Assembly: GCA_003223325.1 (NCBI GenBank)
Contig: QHYS01000039.1
Span: forward strand, 1-49,824
Origin: Acidobacteriota bacterium
GTDB taxonomy: Bacteria > Acidobacteriota > Terriglobia > Acidiferrales > UBA7541
Reading direction: 5' to 3'
DNA: 49,824 nt
Shown here: one piece after another, positions 34,276 through 43,200 of the stretch
How the letters are laid out: every line of letters starts with the position of its first letter
Numbering within the stretch: position 1 is the first letter of the stretch
Program-made: the position numbers and the translations under genes
The notes under the pieces: model-generated
Seen by the model: the letters and a program-made list of their open reading frames with translations, nothing else
Database searches by the model: none
What the model was told of the DNA's origin: nothing

Positions 34276-35594
34276 GACGAGACGGCCGGCTGTACGGCGG
34301 CCTTCGCGCTGGCACTAGGCTCGGAGGGCATTTCCTCGATTTTCATCCACAGCGCCAGTATCGATCCAAACAGCAGCAGGGCAATGCTGCCCACGAAAGG
34401 CAACTCCCAGTTACCCGTCCGATCAATAATCATGCCTGCCAAAACTGGCGAGATGATCGCCGCCAAGGCCGATCCGGAATTCATAAAACCACTGGCAAAG
34501 CCGGAGAACTTCGGAGCGATATCCATCGGAATCGCCCACATCGGAGCTACGGTAAATTCTGCGAAAAAGAAGGCCAGGCTCAAGAAAATGGCCGCGGAAG
34601 TCAAATTATGAAGAAGGATAATCGGGATCATCATCACCAGCGAGCAAAGAAATCCGAAGACGACCAGGTTGCGCCGTGCTTTCTTACGATCGCCCGTCCT
34701 TTCAAAAATGCGGTCGCTGACGACGCCGCCCAAAACGTCGCCCAGCACGCCGCCGAGAAAAACACCCGCAGCGAACAGGGACGAGTTGCTCAGGCGTAGC
34801 TTGTAACTGTGCAGAAAATACTGGGGTATCCACGCTAGGAAAAACCACAGCGTCCAGCCGTAGCAGAAATAGACCACGGTCACTAAAGCCATGCGGCGGG
34901 CCAGCCGAAAAAAAGGAACCGGCTCGGTCTGATATGCTTTCCGCGAGCGCGCCTTGGGGAGCATTTCGATCTCCGCAGCCGTGATCGCCGGATGTTCCGC
35001 GGGGTTATCACGAAAATACCAACCCCACAGGATGGCCCAACTGAGGCTTGCGATTCCAAGGACAACGAACGAACCGCGCCAGGCCACCAGCGCAATCAAC
35101 CAGGCCACTAGCGGCGGCGTGAGCATATTTCCAACCCGGGCCGCCGAGTGCGTGATCCCCTGCGCGAACGCGCGCTTGCCCTCGGGCATCCAAGCCGACA
35201 TCGCGCGTGTAGCCGTCGGCAAAGCGGAGACACCAATGCCCAGCATCACGCGACCATAGACCATCGCTGACATGCCGCTCGCCAAGCCCATGAATACAGT
35301 CGCGACGGACCAGATCACCGCGCAGACCGTGAGCGCCAGGCGCGGTCCCACACGATCACTCACCCAGCCGCTGACGATTTGGAAAAGAAGGTAAGGATAA
35401 GCAAATGCTGAGAAGATCCAACCTAAATCAGTATTGTTCAGATGCAGCTCGTCTTTGAACGCGGCGGCCGCTGTGCTTACGTTTACTCTGACGATGTAAT
35501 TGATGGCATACATCAGGCAAAGCAAAATGAGGACCACCGTTGTAGCCGGAATGCCTTTTCCGTGTGGCGCGGCTTCCGCTTGTGGGGTGTGCAC
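34272..35594 (-). CDS. MFS transporter of the anion:cation symporter type
   Basis: The 440-residue protein has 12 predicted membrane spans with the loop motif GWVSDRVGPRLALTV between spans 2 and 3 and RVNVSTAAAAFKDELHL near the N-terminus, as in the ACS family (hexuronate, glucarate, tartrate and other organic anions). A half-way loop and a second loop motif (GGVVSDRIFERTGDRKKARR) are seen. It sits between an aminotransferase and a 2-hydroxyacid dehydrogenase and overlaps the latter by 4 bases, so a hydroxy-acid substrate is the best guess. The gap to the aminotransferase is 44 bases. Confidence 0.9.
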   Translation of the reverse strand: MHTPQAEAAPHGKGIPATTVVLILLCLMYAINYIVRVNVSTAAAAFKDELHLNNTDLGWIFSAFAYPYLLFQIVSGWVSDRVGPRLALTVCAVIWSVATVFMGLASGMSAMVYGRVMLGIGVSALPTATRAMSAWMPEGKRAFAQGITHSAARVGNMLTPPLVAWLIALVAWRGSFVVLGIASLSWAILWGWYFRDNPAEHPAITAAEIEMLPKARSRKAYQTEPVPFFRLARRMALVTVVYFCYGWTLWFFLAWIPQYFLHSYKLRLSNSSLFAAGVFLGGVLGDVLGGVVSDRIFERTGDRKKARRNLVVFGFLCSLVMMIPIILLHNLTSAAIFLSLAFFFAEFTVAPMWAIPMDIAPKFSGFASGFMNSGSALAAIISPVLAGMIIDRTGNWELPFVGSIALLLFGSILALWMKIEEMPSEPSASAKAAVQPAVSS

Positions 35595-35638
35595 GTTGCC
35601 TCCGAAGATGGGACGCTGCGCTGATTTCTGAAAACGGG

Positions 35639-36835
35639 CTATCGCGCCACTTTCGCGGGCTCGATCACCTTAGCCGCCGGCGTAAGGCTATCAAGCGCAG
35701 CCATCACGCCGCCTTCTTTGTGCGGGATGCCCGCAAGCCGGAGGCCCATTTCGACTCCGCTCAGAGTTCCGGCGAGCATAAGGTCATTGAAACTGCCAAG
35801 GTGGCCGACACGAAAAGCTCTGCCGGCGAGTTTGCCTAATCCGGCGCCCAGAGACATATCGAAATTTTGGAGAATGATTTTGCGCAGCCGGTCCGCATCG
35901 TGGCCCTCTGGCGTGAATACGGCCGTCATGGAATGGGAATATTCCAGCGGCTCCTCGCAAACGATTTCAAGCCCCCAGGCGCGTACGGCGGCGCGCGTGG
36001 CTTGGCCATGCCGGATGTGCCGACGAAAGATGTTTTCCAAGCCCTCCTCCTTCATCACTTTTAGCGCCTCGCGCAAGCCGAAAAGAAGGTTTGTGGCAGG
36101 GGTGTAAGGGAAAAAACCGCGCTGGTTGTTCTCGAGCATATCCTGCCAGTCCCAGTAGGAGCGCGGTAATTTGGCATTCCTATTCGCGGCGAGCGCTTTT
36201 TCGGAAACCGCGTTGAACCCGAGGCCCGGCGGCACCATGAGTCCCTTCTGCGAACCGCACACGGTGACATCCACTTCCCATTCGTCCATTCGGTAGTCAA
36301 TAGAGCCCAAGGATGAGATTGCGTCCACAATCAGTAGAGCTGGATGCCTCAGCCGGTTCATGACGCGGCGGAGTTCCGATAAGCGACTGGTAACGCCGGT
36401 CGAGGTTTCGTTGTGAACGACCACCACCGCCTTAACCACATGCCGCGCATCTGAGGTCAGCCGAGCTTCGAGTTCGGCGGCGGAAGCTCCTCGGCGCCAA
36501 TTTCCGGGAACATAATCGATTTGGAGACCTAGCCGTTCCCCCATTTGCCACCAGATGTAAGAGAACTGGCCCGTCTCAAAAATGATCACTCGATCACCGG
36601 GCGAAAGCGTGTTCACTAGAGCCGCCTCAATGGCTCCGGTTCCCGATGAGGGATATACAATGACGTGGCCACTGGTTTGAAAAATCTCGCGAAGACCAGA
36701 GAGGACCGCAAGACCCAGCTCGGCAAACTCCGGTCCGCGGTGATCAATCACCGGCCGATCGATTGCTCGCAGGACTCGATCGGGAACGTTTGTAGGACCT
36801 GGAATCTGGAGGAAGTGGCGGCCCGTATGAATCAT
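35639..36835 (-). CDS. Alanine/serine-glyoxylate aminotransferase family protein
   Basis: This 398-residue PLP enzyme belongs to the class V group that includes alanine-glyoxylate and serine-glyoxylate aminotransferases. Key parts: the start LQIPGPTNVPDRVLRAI, YPSSGTGAIEAAL (61-73), HNETSTGV (141-148), the cofactor Asp in LLIVDAISSLG (D171) and the Schiff-base Lys in GSQKGLMVPPG (K197). It would turn glyoxylate (or a related 2-oxoacid) into an amino acid. As first gene of a unit with a transporter and a hydroxyacid dehydrogenase it could consume the oxo product of that enzyme. GAGGGTG before the ATG is a moderate ribosome site. Confidence 0.93.
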   Translation of the reverse strand: MIHTGRHFLQIPGPTNVPDRVLRAIDRPVIDHRGPEFAELGLAVLSGLREIFQTSGHVIVYPSSGTGAIEAALVNTLSPGDRVIIFETGQFSYIWWQMGERLGLQIDYVPGNWRRGASAAELEARLTSDARHVVKAVVVVHNETSTGVTSRLSELRRVMNRLRHPALLIVDAISSLGSIDYRMDEWEVDVTVCGSQKGLMVPPGLGFNAVSEKALAANRNAKLPRSYWDWQDMLENNQRGFFPYTPATNLLFGLREALKVMKEEGLENIFRRHIRHGQATRAAVRAWGLEIVCEEPLEYSHSMTAVFTPEGHDADRLRKIILQNFDMSLGAGLGKLAGRAFRVGHLGSFNDLMLAGTLSGVEMGLRLAGIPHKEGGVMAALDSLTPAAKVIEPAKVAR

Positions 36836-36868
36836 TTCACCCTCGAAACAAGATAAAACGCTCTTGTC

Positions 36869-36874
36869 TTTATA
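36869..36874 (-). promoter_or_regulatory. -10 box of the aminotransferase operon
   Basis: On the minus strand TATAAA in the context GATATAAAG lies 33 bases before the aminotransferase ATG. A start near 36862 would leave a leader of about 27 bases with the ribosome site. No good -35 box was found. Confidence 0.45.
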
Positions 36875-36988
36875 TCACATCGCCCATTGCTCGATCGGCC
36901 CGTTGCAGCATCAGGGGGACGAACATATTGGAGATGTTGGCCCGAGTGCAGAACGAGCTAGACATTACTCCATCGAAACGGGATACGT

Positions 36989-36994
36989 TACAAT
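36989..36994 (+). promoter_or_regulatory. -10 box of the DinB-like gene
   Basis: TACAAT lies 52 bases before the ATG at 37047. The expected leader of about 46 bases contains the AGGAG ribosome site. The -35 region is weak. Confidence 0.4.
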
Positions 36995-37046
36995 GCTCGA
37001 TCTTGGCAGGCCAGATTCCACAACTGCGTACATCAGGAGAAAGAAA

Positions 37047-37550
37047 ATGCAGGAGACAGCACAAGAATATAAGCAGCGTATTTTCGGTTATCTGGCTCAG
37101 AACGATCCGGTGAAGGTTCAGGCGGCGACAGCCAAGAAGCTCGGGCGCCTGATTTCGCGTGCCTCGGCGTCAAAATTGCGTAAGCAGCCGGCGCCTGGCA
37201 AATGGTCGATTTCCGAGATCCTGGCCCACCTGGCGGACACCGAGGTTGTGGTTAGCTACCGGATTCGGGCGATCCTAGGTGCTCCCGGCACCCCCATTCA
37301 GGCGTTCGATCAAGATAAATGGGCGCAAGCCATGAGCTATGGCAAATCGGACCCCCGAAGATCGCTCGAACGCTTTATTGCTTTCCGCAAAGCGAATCTT
37401 GATCTGCTGAAATCGCTCTCTCCTGGGCAATGGAAATATCATGGCATGCATGCCGAGCGCGGCGAGGAATCGATTGAGACTATCGCCAAGCTCTCTGCCG
37501 GCCATGACCTCAATCACATGAGACAAATCGAGAAAATCCTTTCCCAATAG
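37047..37550 (+). CDS. DinB-like domain protein
   Basis: The 167-residue product has the four-helix DinB layout with three histidines in usual places: ISEILAHLADTEVV (helix 2), a central GMHAERG, and AGHDLNHMRQIEKIL near the C-terminus. Such proteins bind a divalent metal; many act as thiol-dependent transferases or have unknown roles. The ATG at 37047 is preceded by AGGAGAAAG. The frame is open further upstream to 36864, but that part looks non-coding. It is divergent from the aminotransferase operon. No bacillithiol or mycothiol gene is near that would point to a substrate. Confidence 0.85.
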   Translation: MQETAQEYKQRIFGYLAQNDPVKVQAATAKKLGRLISRASASKLRKQPAPGKWSISEILAHLADTEVVVSYRIRAILGAPGTPIQAFDQDKWAQAMSYGKSDPRRSLERFIAFRKANLDLLKSLSPGQWKYHGMHAERGEESIETIAKLSAGHDLNHMRQIEKILSQ

Positions 37551-37815
37551 CACAGGCAACCGATCCACCGGCGGGTTGCGTCATCGGCCGCCAGCAAGCT
37601 CCGGACGGAGGTAATCGCCGTGCGAACGGCTACTCGTCTTCGAATCTGGCGGTTTCCTATTGGAACACTCCGACGCGTCTTGGAACAGTCCGCTGCCGTG
37701 CCGCGCTCAGCGAAGCTCTATCACCTTTATTTTCAAGTAGTAGCGAGTAGCGACTATGGCCATTCCCTTGCTGCTGGATTCTCGGCAACGCACCGCAAAG
37801 AAAGGAGAAAAGGAA

Positions 37816-38073
37816 ATGTTTGAGAACAGCGTCGAGCGCGAGATCGTAGGGGCAGAGGAAACGGCCGGCGAAGTACGGCTTTGGCGAGCGGTTGTTGTGA
37901 GAGCGATCGAAGATTGGATGTCTGGGCCCCTCCGGCGAAAGCGCCAGGCCGAGCACTACATTTTCAATGACCATAAGGATTTTGCACGGGCCTGCGAATC
38001 GGCGGGATTGAACGCCGATGATCTGCGAGCGCGGCTATCACGGTTTCGGGGCCGGCTCTCGCATCAGCAGTAG
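37816..38073 (+). CDS. Small conserved hypothetical protein
   Basis: The 85-residue product reads EVRLWRAVVVRAIEDWMSG, then KRQAEHYIFNDHKDFARAC and AGLNADDLRARLSRF. I recall similar short proteins in phage-related and environmental genomes (pattern AIxDWLSGPLRRRxEAExYLF). Function is unknown; the last part resembles a small helix-turn-helix. The ATG at 37816 has a good ribosome site (AAAGGAGAAAAGG), better than the ATG at 37756. Its 3' end overlaps that of the convergent disulfide oxidoreductase gene by 36 bases. Confidence 0.7.
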   Translation: MFENSVEREIVGAEETAGEVRLWRAVVVRAIEDWMSGPLRRKRQAEHYIFNDHKDFARACESAGLNADDLRARLSRFRGRLSHQQ

Positions 38074-39447
38074 CTCGGGTACGGGTTTGACCGACTCCAT
38101 CAAACCGAAGAAACCCTCGGCAAGCGTCGGATGGATGTAGACCGCGCTTTTGAGCACCGTGTATGGCGCGCCGGCGAGCATCAACGTGCCGAGGATTTGC
38201 ACGAGTTCTCCGCCCTCGCTGCTCAGGATGGCAGCTCCGAGAATTCGATCCGTTTCCGCATTGACGATCAGCTTCATCAACCCGGCGGTTTCGCCTCGTT
38301 CGATAGCACGCGCGACGCTAGACATTGCATAGGAGCCGATCTTCAGCGTTTGACCACAGCCGCGAGCGTCTTTCTCCGTCATGCCGACACGGCCAAGCTG
38401 CGGATCCGTAAAGAGAGCATAAGGCACATAACGGCTTGTGATGCTCAGGTCCTTTTGCTCTAGCAGATTGCCGAAAATAACCTGGTAATCATTATAGGAA
38501 ATGTGCGTGAAGGCCGGTCCACCTTTAACGTCACCGAGCGCCCAGATTCCGGCAACACTGGTCTCCAGCCGCGAATTCACTTTTATATAGGCGCGGGCAT
38601 CCAGCTCCACTCCCGCCTTATCAAGCCCAAGATCATCTGTATTCGGCCGGCGGCCGGTGGCGGTTAGCAGGTGAGAGCCAGTGATCGTCTCGTTGCCGCC
38701 TCCGGCAGCGATCGTCCGGGCAATCTTTCCCTCACGCTTCTCGACCCGGATGGGATTCGCATTCAGCCGAAATTCAACACCCTCATTTTCGAGCGCCTTC
38801 TCCAATTCGTCCGCGATGTCTGCATCTTCGCCCTGCAATATCTGCGGCCCGCGCTGGACGATGGTCACCGAGCTTCCGAAGCGCCGAAACATCTGGCCGA
38901 ACTCCAGGCCAACATATCCGCCGCCGAGGATAAGCAGGTGCTCGGGGACCTCGCGTATTTCCATGAGCGATTCGTTTGTCAGATAGTCGACGGAATCCAG
39001 GCCAGCAATATTTGGAGGATGTGGACGCGTTCCTGTATCGATGAAAATCCGCTCGCTCTCGAAGACCTCATCATCGACTTGCACCTGGCGTGAAGATAAG
39101 AAACGGGCGTGGCCGCGAAAGAGGCGCAGGTTGGGATGCCGGGCCACGTTGCGCTCATGGTTTCCGCGGAATCGCTGCACAACTGCATTCTTGCGGTCGA
39201 CCACAAAAGAGAGATCCACTTCTATGCGGCTTGTTCGCACTCCCCAATGCGCGGCATTCCGCGCAAAATGTGCCACCTGAGCCGAGGCGATCATGGTTTT
39301 TGTCGGTGTACAGCCGGTGTTAATGCAGGTGCCGCCCAAGTGCGACTTCTCGACGAGAGCTACGGTCCAGCCGTGTTCCGCGAGGGCATAGGAAAGCGGA
39401 TTACCCCCCTGTCCGGAGCCAATCACGATGGCGTCGTATTTTTTCAC
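38038..39447 (-). CDS. Pyridine nucleotide-disulfide oxidoreductase (mercuric-reductase-like)
   Basis: This 469-residue FAD enzyme has an N-terminal FAD motif (AIVIGSGQGGNPLSYALA), the redox disulfide in GGTCINTGCTPTKTM (C41, C46), an NAD(P) motif LLILGGGYVGLEFGQMF, the second FAD site GIWALGDVKGGPAF, and a dimerisation domain ending in YIHPTLAEGFFGLM with the His-Pro of the catalytic pair. It lacks the N-terminal heavy-metal domain and C-terminal Cys pair of true mercuric reductase, so the substrate is open. The start is a GTG. It follows a MetE-core gene by 43 bases on the same strand, so the two may be co-transcribed. Confidence 0.9.
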   Translation of the reverse strand: MKKYDAIVIGSGQGGNPLSYALAEHGWTVALVEKSHLGGTCINTGCTPTKTMIASAQVAHFARNAAHWGVRTSRIEVDLSFVVDRKNAVVQRFRGNHERNVARHPNLRLFRGHARFLSSRQVQVDDEVFESERIFIDTGTRPHPPNIAGLDSVDYLTNESLMEIREVPEHLLILGGGYVGLEFGQMFRRFGSSVTIVQRGPQILQGEDADIADELEKALENEGVEFRLNANPIRVEKREGKIARTIAAGGGNETITGSHLLTATGRRPNTDDLGLDKAGVELDARAYIKVNSRLETSVAGIWALGDVKGGPAFTHISYNDYQVIFGNLLEQKDLSITSRYVPYALFTDPQLGRVGMTEKDARGCGQTLKIGSYAMSSVARAIERGETAGLMKLIVNAETDRILGAAILSSEGGELVQILGTLMLAGAPYTVLKSAVYIHPTLAEGFFGLMESVKPVPELLLMREPAPKP

Positions 39448-39490
39448 ACGAAAACCTGCGCGTCATTTTGAGAATTGGGAGGCACGAAAG

Positions 39491-40540
39491 TTAACGAGCC
39501 GTGCCCCTCGCACGATAATCCTCGCGGACCAGCTTGGCGCCTTCGACCATGGCCTGTAGTTTGCGGAAAGCAATGTCGCGAGGCAGATACTTCATCCCGC
39601 AATCTGGCGCCACCACCAGGCGGTCTAGGCTGACGAAAGGAAGCGCTCGCCGGATACGACCAGCAACAATTTCCGGCGTTTCCACCTGATGCGTGGAAAG
39701 GTCGAGCACGCCCAAGACGATTGTCTTGCCGCGTAATTTCCGGAGAATGGAGCAATCCAGCGACGATTGAGCCGTCTCGATGGAAACTTGATCCACTCGA
39801 GCTTCGGCAAATTCCGCAAGGAAGGAATATCCCAAAGGCCGCTCGTGAATGATCGCCGCATATCCGAAACAGATATGCACGGCGGTCGTGCCCTTCACGC
39901 CATCGAGCGCCCGATTCAGCACTTTGATCCCATACTGGCGGGCCTTCTCCGCACGCGCTTGCATGTAAGGTTCATCCATCTGCACTACGTCAGCGCCGGC
40001 GGCAAAAAGGTCCTTCATCTCCTCGTTTACAGCCGCGGCGTAATCCATGGCCAGTTCTTCTTCCGACGAGTAGTACTCGTTCTGCGCCTGCTGCGTCATG
40101 GTGAACGCGCCGGGAATCGTGATTTTGACCTTGTGGTTCGTATTGGCCCGCAAGAATTGCAGATCCCGGACTTCGATTGGATGCTTCCGGCGAATCTTGC
40201 CGATGACTCGCGGCACAGGATTAGGATGACCGCTGCGGTCGAGCGCAGTCCCGGGATGATCAATGTCCACTCCTTCGAGGGTGGTGGCAAAACGGTTCGA
40301 ATAACTTTCGCGTCGGACCTCACCGTCGGTGATGATGTCGAGGCCCGCGCGTTCCTCATCCCGGATCGCCAGGATTGTGGCATCATCCTGGGCTTGTTCG
40401 AGCCATTCCGGCGCAACACGCCATAATTCGTTCACGCGCACGCGCGGGGGGAAGCGCCCCGCGAGTTTCTGCCGATCGATCAACCAGTCGGGTTGCGGGT
40501 ATGAACCTACGAGAGTGGTCGGCAGCAGTTCTGTTGTCAT
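39491..40540 (-). CDS. MetE-core (cobalamin-independent methionine synthase-like) protein
   Basis: The 349-residue protein equals the C-terminal catalytic barrel of MetE without its N-terminal half. Seen: the start TTLVGSYPQPDWL, GLDIITDGEVRRESY, VQMDEPYMQAR, the zinc ligands in VHICFGYAA (His and Cys) and the last Cys in VVAPDCGMKYLP. Such short forms may take methyl groups from other donors (for example methylcobamides) or work on other thiols. I use the ATG at 40540, since LLPTTLVGSYPQP follows at once; the frame above it to 40588 is not family-like. A disulfide oxidoreductase gene follows on the same strand. Confidence 0.88.
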   Translation of the reverse strand: MTTELLPTTLVGSYPQPDWLIDRQKLAGRFPPRVRVNELWRVAPEWLEQAQDDATILAIRDEERAGLDIITDGEVRRESYSNRFATTLEGVDIDHPGTALDRSGHPNPVPRVIGKIRRKHPIEVRDLQFLRANTNHKVKITIPGAFTMTQQAQNEYYSSEEELAMDYAAAVNEEMKDLFAAGADVVQMDEPYMQARAEKARQYGIKVLNRALDGVKGTTAVHICFGYAAIIHERPLGYSFLAEFAEARVDQVSIETAQSSLDCSILRKLRGKTIVLGVLDLSTHQVETPEIVAGRIRRALPFVSLDRLVVAPDCGMKYLPRDIAFRKLQAMVEGAKLVREDYRARGTAR

Positions 40541-40745
40541 GATCTCTGCCAGTATGCGGCGACTGCCGCGAAACGCACCCGCAGGCACTCAACAGCCGCT
40601 TGCGGCGCGGCAATCTTAGCACTTTTAGGTTCGCGCACGTTCTCGCTCATAAATTCCTCGAAACTCACCTTCGATTTCTAAGGTCTCACGGACTTCCCGG
40701 GGAATCGGTGAAAGGGAGTGTAAGTTTAAGGCAGGCCGCCAGCCG

Positions 40746-40751
40746 TATACT
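40746..40751 (+). promoter_or_regulatory. -10 box close to the pxpB start
   Basis: TATACT ends 9 bases before the pxpB ATG at 40761, so the mRNA would have little or no leader. There is no ribosome site; this resembles the boxes at 23902 and 29746, though spacing is a little longer. Confidence 0.45.
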
Positions 40752-40760
40752 GACCGCGGT

Positions 40761-41474
40761 ATGCGGAAATCGAAGACTTCCAAATTGGCAGCGGGTGAGG
40801 CGCAGTTTCGAGCGGCAAGCGACCAGTCACTTCTTGTTTCCTTCGGCCACCAAATCACGCTCGAAAATCATCGCAGCGTGCTGAAGCTGCTTCGACTGCT
40901 GCAATCTAAACCCATCGACGAGATTCGTAATCTCCATCCCGCCTATTGCTCACTGCTGATCAAGTTTGATCCTCTTAGACTCGATCATCACGAATTGCAA
41001 ACGAGGCTGGCCCCCTACCTCGCCCGGCTGCAGCGAGAGCCACTTGCGAAGCCGCAGCACGTCGAGATTCCGGTGTGCTACGGCGGCGAATTCGGACCCG
41101 ACCTCAACGATATGGCCGCCAGGCTCGACATGACCCCCGCACAGGCCATCGCGTTACATTCTTCGCCGATTTATGTCGTTTATTTCCTCGGATTCGCACC
41201 CGGCTTCGCCTATCTGGGCGGATTGCCGGAGGCACTTGCCTTCCCGCGACTGGAGACACCGCGGGCAAAGGTACCGCAAGGCAGCGTAGGAATCGGCGGG
41301 AATCAAACCGCGGTGTATCCGTTCGCCACACCGGGCGGCTGGAGATTGATTGGCCGTACACCCGTAGCGATGTTTCGGCGTGATCAGCCGCGGATGAATC
41401 TATTACAAATCGGCGATCATGTGCGATTTCGGCCCATTTCGAAAGAGGAGTTCGCGGAGTTCAGCAGCAGATGA
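40761..41474 (+). CDS. pxpB: 5-oxoprolinase subunit PxpB
   Basis: This 237-residue protein (KipI/allophanate-hydrolase subunit 1 type) is part of the ATP-driven 5-oxoprolinase that converts pyroglutamate to glutamate. Motifs: [10 protein letters not shown] near the N-terminus, [42 protein letters not shown] and [18 protein letters not shown], then [12 protein letters not shown]. It opens a three-gene set; its stop overlaps the pxpC start by 4 bases. The first 20 residues precede the domain. Confidence 0.93.
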   Translation: MRKSKTSKLAAGEAQFRAASDQSLLVSFGHQITLENHRSVLKLLRLLQSKPIDEIRNLHPAYCSLLIKFDPLRLDHHELQTRLAPYLARLQREPLAKPQHVEIPVCYGGEFGPDLNDMAARLDMTPAQAIALHSSPIYVVYFLGFAPGFAYLGGLPEALAFPRLETPRAKVPQGSVGIGGNQTAVYPFATPGGWRLIGRTPVAMFRRDQPRMNLLQIGDHVRFRPISKEEFAEFSSR

Positions 41475-42427
41475 GCGGGATCCTAGTGCAGGTCCCTGGC
41501 CTATTCGCGACGATACAAGACTTGGGTCGCGAGGGGTTTGGCCCGATCGGTGTGTCCGCTTCGGGAGCGGCTGATGCCATCTCGCTGCGCATTGGCAATC
41601 GGCTGGTGGGCAATCCTGACGGGGCAGCGGCGTTGGAGATGACACTCGTCGGTGGTTCGTTTACCTTCGAACGTGCCGCAGCGATTGCGGTGACGGGAGC
41701 AGATTTCGGTCCGTCCGTAGATAACGTCCCACTGCCAATGTGGACCTCGATCGAGATCCAGAAGGGACAAACGGTAACGCTTGGCCCTTCGCGTTCCGGG
41801 GCACGCGCTTATCTATGTATTCACGGTGGAATTGCCGTGGCACCCTTCTTGGGCAGTGCTTCAACTCATGTGCTGAGTGGCCTTGGTGGCTTCGAGGGCA
41901 GAGCCTTGCGTAGGGGCGACCGACTCGACCTCGGCCCGCCCAATGCTCACTTTCGAAAGAGGACGCTCTCGCCGAAAGTGCTCCAAAGCTTCGAGCCCCG
42001 CAAGATCATCCGAGTTACCGATGGGCCGCAAAGCGATTGGTTCGCCAACGCCTCCTGGAAAATATTTTGCGAGAGCACCTTTCGCATAACCGAACAAGCC
42101 AATCGCATGGGCATTCGTCTCGAAGGCCGTCGAATTCCCGCCAACCCTTCCCGCGAAATGATCACAGAAGGCGTGTCGCTCGGCGCTGTTCAAGTACCTC
42201 CTTTGGGCCAGCCGATCATTCTCTTTGTCGAACAGCAGACGACCGGCGGCTATCCTAAAATAGCCAACGTAATTGCGGCTGACCTGCACTCGGTTGGACA
42301 GTTTCGTCCGCGTGACGAGATCCATTTCGAGCGAATTGGATTGAAGGAGGCTCGTTCTTTGCTCATTCGCCAAGAAGCGATATTGGCATCAAAGGAGCTC
42401 CTTCAGGAATGCAATCCATCGATTTGA
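41471..42427 (+). CDS. pxpC: 5-oxoprolinase subunit PxpC
   Basis: The 318-residue product is of the KipA/allophanate-hydrolase subunit 2 (carboxyltransferase-like) family. Family blocks: [69 protein letters not shown] and [13 protein letters not shown]. Together with PxpB and PxpA it forms 5-oxoprolinase. The ATG lies in an ATGA overlap with pxpB and the 3' end runs 19 bases into pxpA, so the three are translationally coupled. Confidence 0.93.
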   Translation: MSGILVQVPGLFATIQDLGREGFGPIGVSASGAADAISLRIGNRLVGNPDGAAALEMTLVGGSFTFERAAAIAVTGADFGPSVDNVPLPMWTSIEIQKGQTVTLGPSRSGARAYLCIHGGIAVAPFLGSASTHVLSGLGGFEGRALRRGDRLDLGPPNAHFRKRTLSPKVLQSFEPRKIIRVTDGPQSDWFANASWKIFCESTFRITEQANRMGIRLEGRRIPANPSREMITEGVSLGAVQVPPLGQPIILFVEQQTTGGYPKIANVIAADLHSVGQFRPRDEIHFERIGLKEARSLLIRQEAILASKELLQECNPSI

Positions 42428-43176
42428 ATTGCGATATGGGCGAAGTGCCTGAGGCCGTAGCCGACGGCACGCAGGAAGCGCTCATGGCCTGTCTGACCTC
42501 CGTGAACATCGCTTGCGGGGGTCATGCCGGCGATGAAAACACGATGAGAATAACCGTTGAGCAGGCGCTTCGAAGAAAGCTGGCGGTTGGCGCCCATCCA
42601 GGCTATGCCGATCGTGCCAACTTCGGCCGCCTGGAATTAGATCTATCGCCGGATGCTATCGCGGAGACCGTCTTTGAACAGGTGTCGAAGCTCGCCGAAA
42701 TCGCTGAGGAATACGGCGCCCGCATTTCACACGTTAAAGCTCACGGAGCGCTATACCACCAGGCTGCCCGAGATGCGGTGATCGCCGCAGCCATAGCCAA
42801 TGGCGTTGCGCGATGGCGACGCGATGTAATCCTCGTGGGCCTGGCAGGATCGCCGATGCTCGGTGTTTTTCGCGGCGCCGGCTTTGCCGTCGCGGCGGAG
42901 GCTTTTGCGGATCGGCGATATGATCTACAAGGCTCACTGCGATCGCGTAAATTCGCCGATGCGTTAATTCTCGATACGGCTGAAGCTGCCGCCCAGGCAT
43001 TGCGTATTGCTGCAAACGGCATCGTCATTGCCGGAGACGGCACCGAAATTCGAGTCGAGGCACAGACGATTTGCATCCACGGAGACACTCCGGGAGCCGT
43101 GAAGATCGCGGCCGCAGTCGTACAACGCCTAACAGATGCAGGTCTTGCCCTTGGCCCGCTGGTGACCGCGTCCTGA
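42409..43176 (+). CDS. pxpA: 5-oxoprolinase subunit PxpA (LamB/YcsF family)
   Basis: The 255-residue protein starts with [10 protein letters not shown], followed by VNIACGGHAGDENTM, GAHPGYADRANFGR, HVKAHGALYHQAARD, and an ending with CIHGDTPGAVKIAAAVV. This is the LamB/YcsF fold, the subunit that binds 5-oxoproline. Length is normal. Its start lies 19 bases before the pxpC stop. The gene order pxpB-C-A with overlaps indicates one operon for salvage of pyroglutamate, a product of glutamine and peptide breakdown. The gene ends 25 bases from a convergent MFS transporter gene. Confidence 0.93.
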   Translation: MQSIDLNCDMGEVPEAVADGTQEALMACLTSVNIACGGHAGDENTMRITVEQALRRKLAVGAHPGYADRANFGRLELDLSPDAIAETVFEQVSKLAEIAEEYGARISHVKAHGALYHQAARDAVIAAAIANGVARWRRDVILVGLAGSPMLGVFRGAGFAVAAEAFADRRYDLQGSLRSRKFADALILDTAEAAAQALRIAANGIVIAGDGTEIRVEAQTICIHGDTPGAVKIAAAVVQRLTDAGLALGPLVTAS

Positions 43177-43200
43177 GACCGGCGACTTCTTTGCCGCGAT

